Origin: Planctomycetaceae bacterium
GTDB taxonomy: Bacteria; Planctomycetota; Phycisphaerae; Phycisphaerales; SM1A02
Direction: 5' to 3'
Assembly: GCA_021297815.1 (NCBI GenBank)
Contig: JAJTGK010000019.1
Coordinates: 1 to 45,498, forward strand
DNA: 45,498 bases
In this document: positions 42,258 to 45,498 of the stretch, in pieces
How positions within the stretch are numbered: the first letter of the stretch is position 1
Layout of the letters: each line of letters begins with the position of its first letter
Translations under genes and position numbers: made by a program
Notes under the pieces: generated by a model
The model's input: only the letters and a program-made list of their open reading frames with translations
The model's database searches: none
Told to the model about the DNA's origin: nothing

Positions 42258-43245
42258 CGCGATCGCACGCGCGCGCGAGCTGTTCGAGTTGACATGGCGC
42301 ATGGCGCCCGATGTCGCCGCATCGGCGACGGGGCGCGTGAATCTGATCGGCGACCACATCGACTACGCAGGCGGCACCGTGCTGCCCATGCCGATCGCCG
42401 CGCGCACGGCGGTGTGCGCCGCGCGTGCTGCGGCCGACGGCTTCGCGAGCGAGTGGACGGGCGACGCGGGCTGGGAGCGCTATGCGCGCGGCGTGCTGGC
42501 CGAATTGCGCGCGGCGGGCGTGCGCGTGCCGCCGATCGCGCTTGCGGTCGCAAGCGATGTGCCCGTCGGCGCGGGGCTTTCGTCGAGCGCCGCGCTCGAG
42601 GTCGCGGTGGCGCGCGCGGCGCTTGGCTGCGCGGGCGTCGAGCTTCCCGCGCGCGAGACCGCGCTTCTCTGTCAGCGCGCCGAGCATGTGCATGCGGGTG
42701 TGCCCTGCGGAATCATGGACCAATGGTGCGTGGCGCATGCAGGCGAAGGCGCCGCGGGTGGCGAGGCGATCGCGCTCGACTGCGCGGCGCTGGCGTTTCG
42801 CCGCGTGGCGCTTCCTGCGGCGCTTCGCATCGAGATCGTCGACTCGGGCGTGCGTCATGCGCTGCGCGACGGCGGCTACGCGGCGCGACGCACCGATGTC
42901 GAGGAGGCGGCGCGCATACTCGGGGTGCGGCTCCTCGGCGAACTTCCGCCCGAGCGCGCGCACGAAGTCGATGCGCTGCCACCACGCATCGCGCGACGCG
43001 CGCGTCATGTGGTGCGTGAGTGCGCGCGGGTGCACGCCGCGGTGTCCGCGCTCGAGCGCGTCGATCTTGACGCCTTCGGAAGGCTCCTCACCGAAAGCCA
43101 CGCCTCGTTGCGCGACGATTTCGAGGTCTCGGTGCCCGAACTCGACGCGCTCGTGGCCGACGCCTGCGCCCGCGGGGCGCTCGGTGCACGCATGACGGGC
43201 GCAGGCTTCGGCGGCTGCGCGGTCGTGGCGTGGCGCGTGGCCTGA
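42244..43245 (+). CDS. Galactokinase-like GHMP kinase
   Basis: GRVNLIGDHIDYAGGTVLPMPIAART, SDVPVGAGLSSSAALEVAVA, GIMDQWCVAHA, GARMTGAGFGGCAVV. Start TTG 42244 or ATG 42301. Confidence 0.88.
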   Translation: MAASDAIARARELFELTWRMAPDVAASATGRVNLIGDHIDYAGGTVLPMPIAARTAVCAARAAADGFASEWTGDAGWERYARGVLAELRAAGVRVPPIALAVASDVPVGAGLSSSAALEVAVARAALGCAGVELPARETALLCQRAEHVHAGVPCGIMDQWCVAHAGEGAAGGEAIALDCAALAFRRVALPAALRIEIVDSGVRHALRDGGYAARRTDVEEAARILGVRLLGELPPERAHEVDALPPRIARRARHVVRECARVHAAVSALERVDLDAFGRLLTESHASLRDDFEVSVPELDALVADACARGALGARMTGAGFGGCAVVAWRVA

Positions 43246-43397
43246 CCGCGCCCGAGCGCCAAAACCCGTGCCCCGCGCGGGACTTGGCCGCAGTTCTCGA
43301 AAACCCGCGCCCTGCCTGTACGGCCCTCGACGGTGCCGCCTCCTGAAGGCGGGTGCCGCGTGACGGCGCCCGCATCGGCCACAACAGGAGTCCAGAG

Positions 43398-44438
43398 ATG
43401 CATCGTTCGAACACCACGCTCGCCGCCGCCGTCCTCACCAACGCCCTCGCCGCGTCGTGCGCGCTCTTCACGGGCGCACACGCATCCGCCCAGGCGCTTG
43501 GCTGGGGCGACAACAGCGCAGGCCAGACCATGTTGCCGCAGGGCGAACCCGTGGCCGCCGTGGCGGGTGGCTTCTACCACTCGGTCGTGCTCTATCGCAA
43601 CGGAACGCTCGCCTTCGTCGGCGACAATGCCTTCGGCCAGTGCTCGCCGCCGAGCTTTGGAAACCCGCGCGGCATCGCGGCGGGCGCCTTTCACACGGTC
43701 GTGATGGACGGTGGTCTCGTGCGCTGCTTCGGCGACGACTCGTTTGGGCAGTGCGCGTTGCCCAGCGGCCTCGGATATCCGCTCGAGATCTCTGCGGGCG
43801 TGTACCACAGCGCGGTCCGTACGGCCGCGGGCGTGACATGCTGGGGTTGGAACGGGGACGGACAATGCAATGTGCCACCGTCGCTCGGTCCAGTGGCGTC
43901 GGTCGCGGCGGGTGGGTTCCACACCGTCGCGCTCCGCCTCGACGGCGTCGTCGAGAGCTGGGGCAGCAACAGCGACGGGCAGGTCGCGAAGTCGATCCGC
44001 GCGCAGCGCATCGCCGCAGGGACGAACCACACGCTCGCGATCGATGAGACGGGCAGGGTCGCCGCGTGGGGCGCGAACCACGAGGGCCAGTGCGATGTGC
44101 CCATCGACCTCGACGATGTCGTCGCGGTGGCGGCGGGCGTGTATCACTCGCTCGCACTGACTTCGTCGGGCCTGGTGCGCGGCTGGGGAAGCAACGCGTT
44201 CGGCCAGCTTGCGCAGCCTTGCGGCAAGCCGATGCAGGGCATCGCGGCGGGCGCGCTGCATTCCCTGAGCTTCCACAACTGCTCCGCCGACCTCAACGCC
44301 GATGGCGTTGTCGACGCCAACGATGTCATGGTGATCCTTGCGAACTGGGCGACGAATGCGGGCGACTTGAACTGCGACGGCATCGTCGACAGCATCGACC
44401 TTTCGATGCTGCTCATGAGCTGGGGCAGCTGCCCGTGA
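43398..44438 (+). CDS. Secreted RCC1-repeat protein with dockerin-like C-terminus
   Basis: Repeated GWGDNSAGQ / WGWNGDGQC / WGSNSDGQ / WGANHEGQC units and DLNADGVVDANDVMVILANWA / DLNCDGIVDSIDLSMLLMSWG. Confidence 0.88.
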   Translation: MHRSNTTLAAAVLTNALAASCALFTGAHASAQALGWGDNSAGQTMLPQGEPVAAVAGGFYHSVVLYRNGTLAFVGDNAFGQCSPPSFGNPRGIAAGAFHTVVMDGGLVRCFGDDSFGQCALPSGLGYPLEISAGVYHSAVRTAAGVTCWGWNGDGQCNVPPSLGPVASVAAGGFHTVALRLDGVVESWGSNSDGQVAKSIRAQRIAAGTNHTLAIDETGRVAAWGANHEGQCDVPIDLDDVVAVAAGVYHSLALTSSGLVRGWGSNAFGQLAQPCGKPMQGIAAGALHSLSFHNCSADLNADGVVDANDVMVILANWATNAGDLNCDGIVDSIDLSMLLMSWGSCP

Positions 44439-44457
44439 GCCACGCGGCCCACGCCGC

Positions 44458-45054
44458 CTACGCGCGCACGAAGCCCGTGGGCGGCGTGGCCCGCAGCTCG
44501 TCGATGAGCTCGACGAGCGCACGCGGGCGGAACGCGTTCGCAGGCAGGTCGACGCCCACATCGAACCGCCGCGCGACCTGCGTGCCGAAGCCGTGCACAT
44601 GCCCGTGCAGATGGAAGCCGCCGTTCGGGCGGCCCTGCCACTGGTCGATCGGATAGTGGAAGAGGACGAGGCGTTCGTCGATGCCCGCGATGCCGCGCGC
44701 GCTCACGATCTCGTCGATCGACTCGAAGAGCGCGTCGAACTTCGGCTCGCCGCGCGGGTCATGGTTGCCGCGCACGAGGTGGATGCGCCTGCACGCGATG
44801 CGCGCGCGCAGCGCGGCCACGCGGTCGAGCTCGTCCGCGGTCCACTCGTCGAGCCGCGCGAAGTCGCCGAGATGGACGAGCACATCCTTCGGCCCGACCA
44901 CGGCGTTGATCGCCTCGACCATCGCGTCGTCCATCGCATCGACCGACGCGTGCGGGCGGCGGTACCACTCGCGCGCCTCCACATGGCGGAAGTGCGTGTC
45001 GGCGGTCACCCAGATCCGCCGGTCGGTCTTCACGAGGTCCTTCGCGGTCGACAT
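44458..45054 (-). CDS. Metallophosphoesterase
   Basis: VTADTHFRHVEA, VHLGDFA, VRGNHDP, FHLHGHVHG motifs. Confidence 0.88.
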   Translation of the reverse strand: MSTAKDLVKTDRRIWVTADTHFRHVEAREWYRRPHASVDAMDDAMVEAINAVVGPKDVLVHLGDFARLDEWTADELDRVAALRARIACRRIHLVRGNHDPRGEPKFDALFESIDEIVSARGIAGIDERLVLFHYPIDQWQGRPNGGFHLHGHVHGFGTQVARRFDVGVDLPANAFRPRALVELIDELRATPPTGFVRA

Positions 45055-45096
45055 GCGCAGACGGTAGCCGCTCGCGCGCGGCAGTACCATCCGCCC

Positions 45097-45498
45097 ATGC
45101 GCATCGCACCGACGACCGTCGCCGTCATGACCGCCCTCCTCGCCTCCTGCTCCGCCGCGCAGGAACTGAAGGAACTTCCGCGCTACGGCGGCGTGAACCT
45201 GGTGAACGAGACGCCCGAGGAGCACGACGCGCGCATGCGGTGGTTCCGCGAGGCGAAGTTCGGCATGTTCATCCACTGGGGCGCGTACTCGAGCGCCGCG
45301 GGCGAGTGGAACGGCCGCCGCGTGCCTGGCATCGGCGAGTGGCTCCTCTCGAATGCGCAGATCAAGCCCGAGGACTACGAGGTCCTCGGCAAGCAGTTCA
45401 ACCCCGTCAAGTTCGACGCGAAGCGCTGGGTCGCGATCGCGAAGGACGCGGGCATGAAGTACATCGTGATCACCTCGAAGCACCACGACGGCTTCTGC
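45097..45498 (+). CDS. Alpha-L-fucosidase (GH29), 3' truncated by window edge
   Basis: RWFREAKFGMFIHWGAYSSAAGEWNGRRVPGIGEWLLSNAQIKPEDYE...AGMKYIVITSKHHDGFC. Confidence 0.9.
   Translation, partial: MRIAPTTVAVMTALLASCSAAQELKELPRYGGVNLVNETPEEHDARMRWFREAKFGMFIHWGAYSSAAGEWNGRRVPGIGEWLLSNAQIKPEDYEVLGKQFNPVKFDAKRWVAIAKDAGMKYIVITSKHHDGFC

Noticed and set aside
40077-42359. 760-aa minus-strand ORF
   Set aside because: Shadow ORF opposite the signal-peptide-bearing 40443..42257 gene.

Overview
High-GC bacterial chromosome segment, planctomycete/Phycisphaerae-like by gene content (HEAT-repeat/PA14 cytochrome c protein, PEP-CTERM-like tail, dockerin-like C-termini). In order it contains: a large cytochrome-c/HEAT/PA14 protein (cut at the window start); a TPR membrane protein; parB with two parS-like sites; fliD-fliS; an exopolysaccharide locus (nucleotide-sugar dehydrogenase, four glycosyltransferases, polymerase-like protein, gmd, fcl, asparagine synthase, a damaged flippase, acetyltransferase); cysS; a four-gene MoxR AAA+/VWA cassette behind a structured leader; an ECF sigma operon; metG; galactokinase-like; an RCC1/dockerin protein; a phosphoesterase; and the start of a GH29 fucosidase. 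The strongest unexplained signal is near-total absence of the tetranucleotide ACGT. I found one copy in 45.5 kb by eye, where base composition predicts very roughly 130. Asp-Val, Asn-Val, Tyr-Val and Thr-T.. codon pairs are recoded to avoid it, and the core of both parS sites reads CCGT instead of the usual ACGT. Other notable items: an AsnB-flippase fusion with an apparent internal deletion and frame change, a hairpin-rich leader before the MoxR/VWA cassette, a 21-bp heptad-encoding minisatellite at a glycosyltransferase C-terminus, and an RBS-sequestering hairpin before a UDP-sugar dehydrogenase. No CRISPR array, tRNA, rRNA or transposon was recognised. All calls are from reading sequence only; no searches or folding were run.
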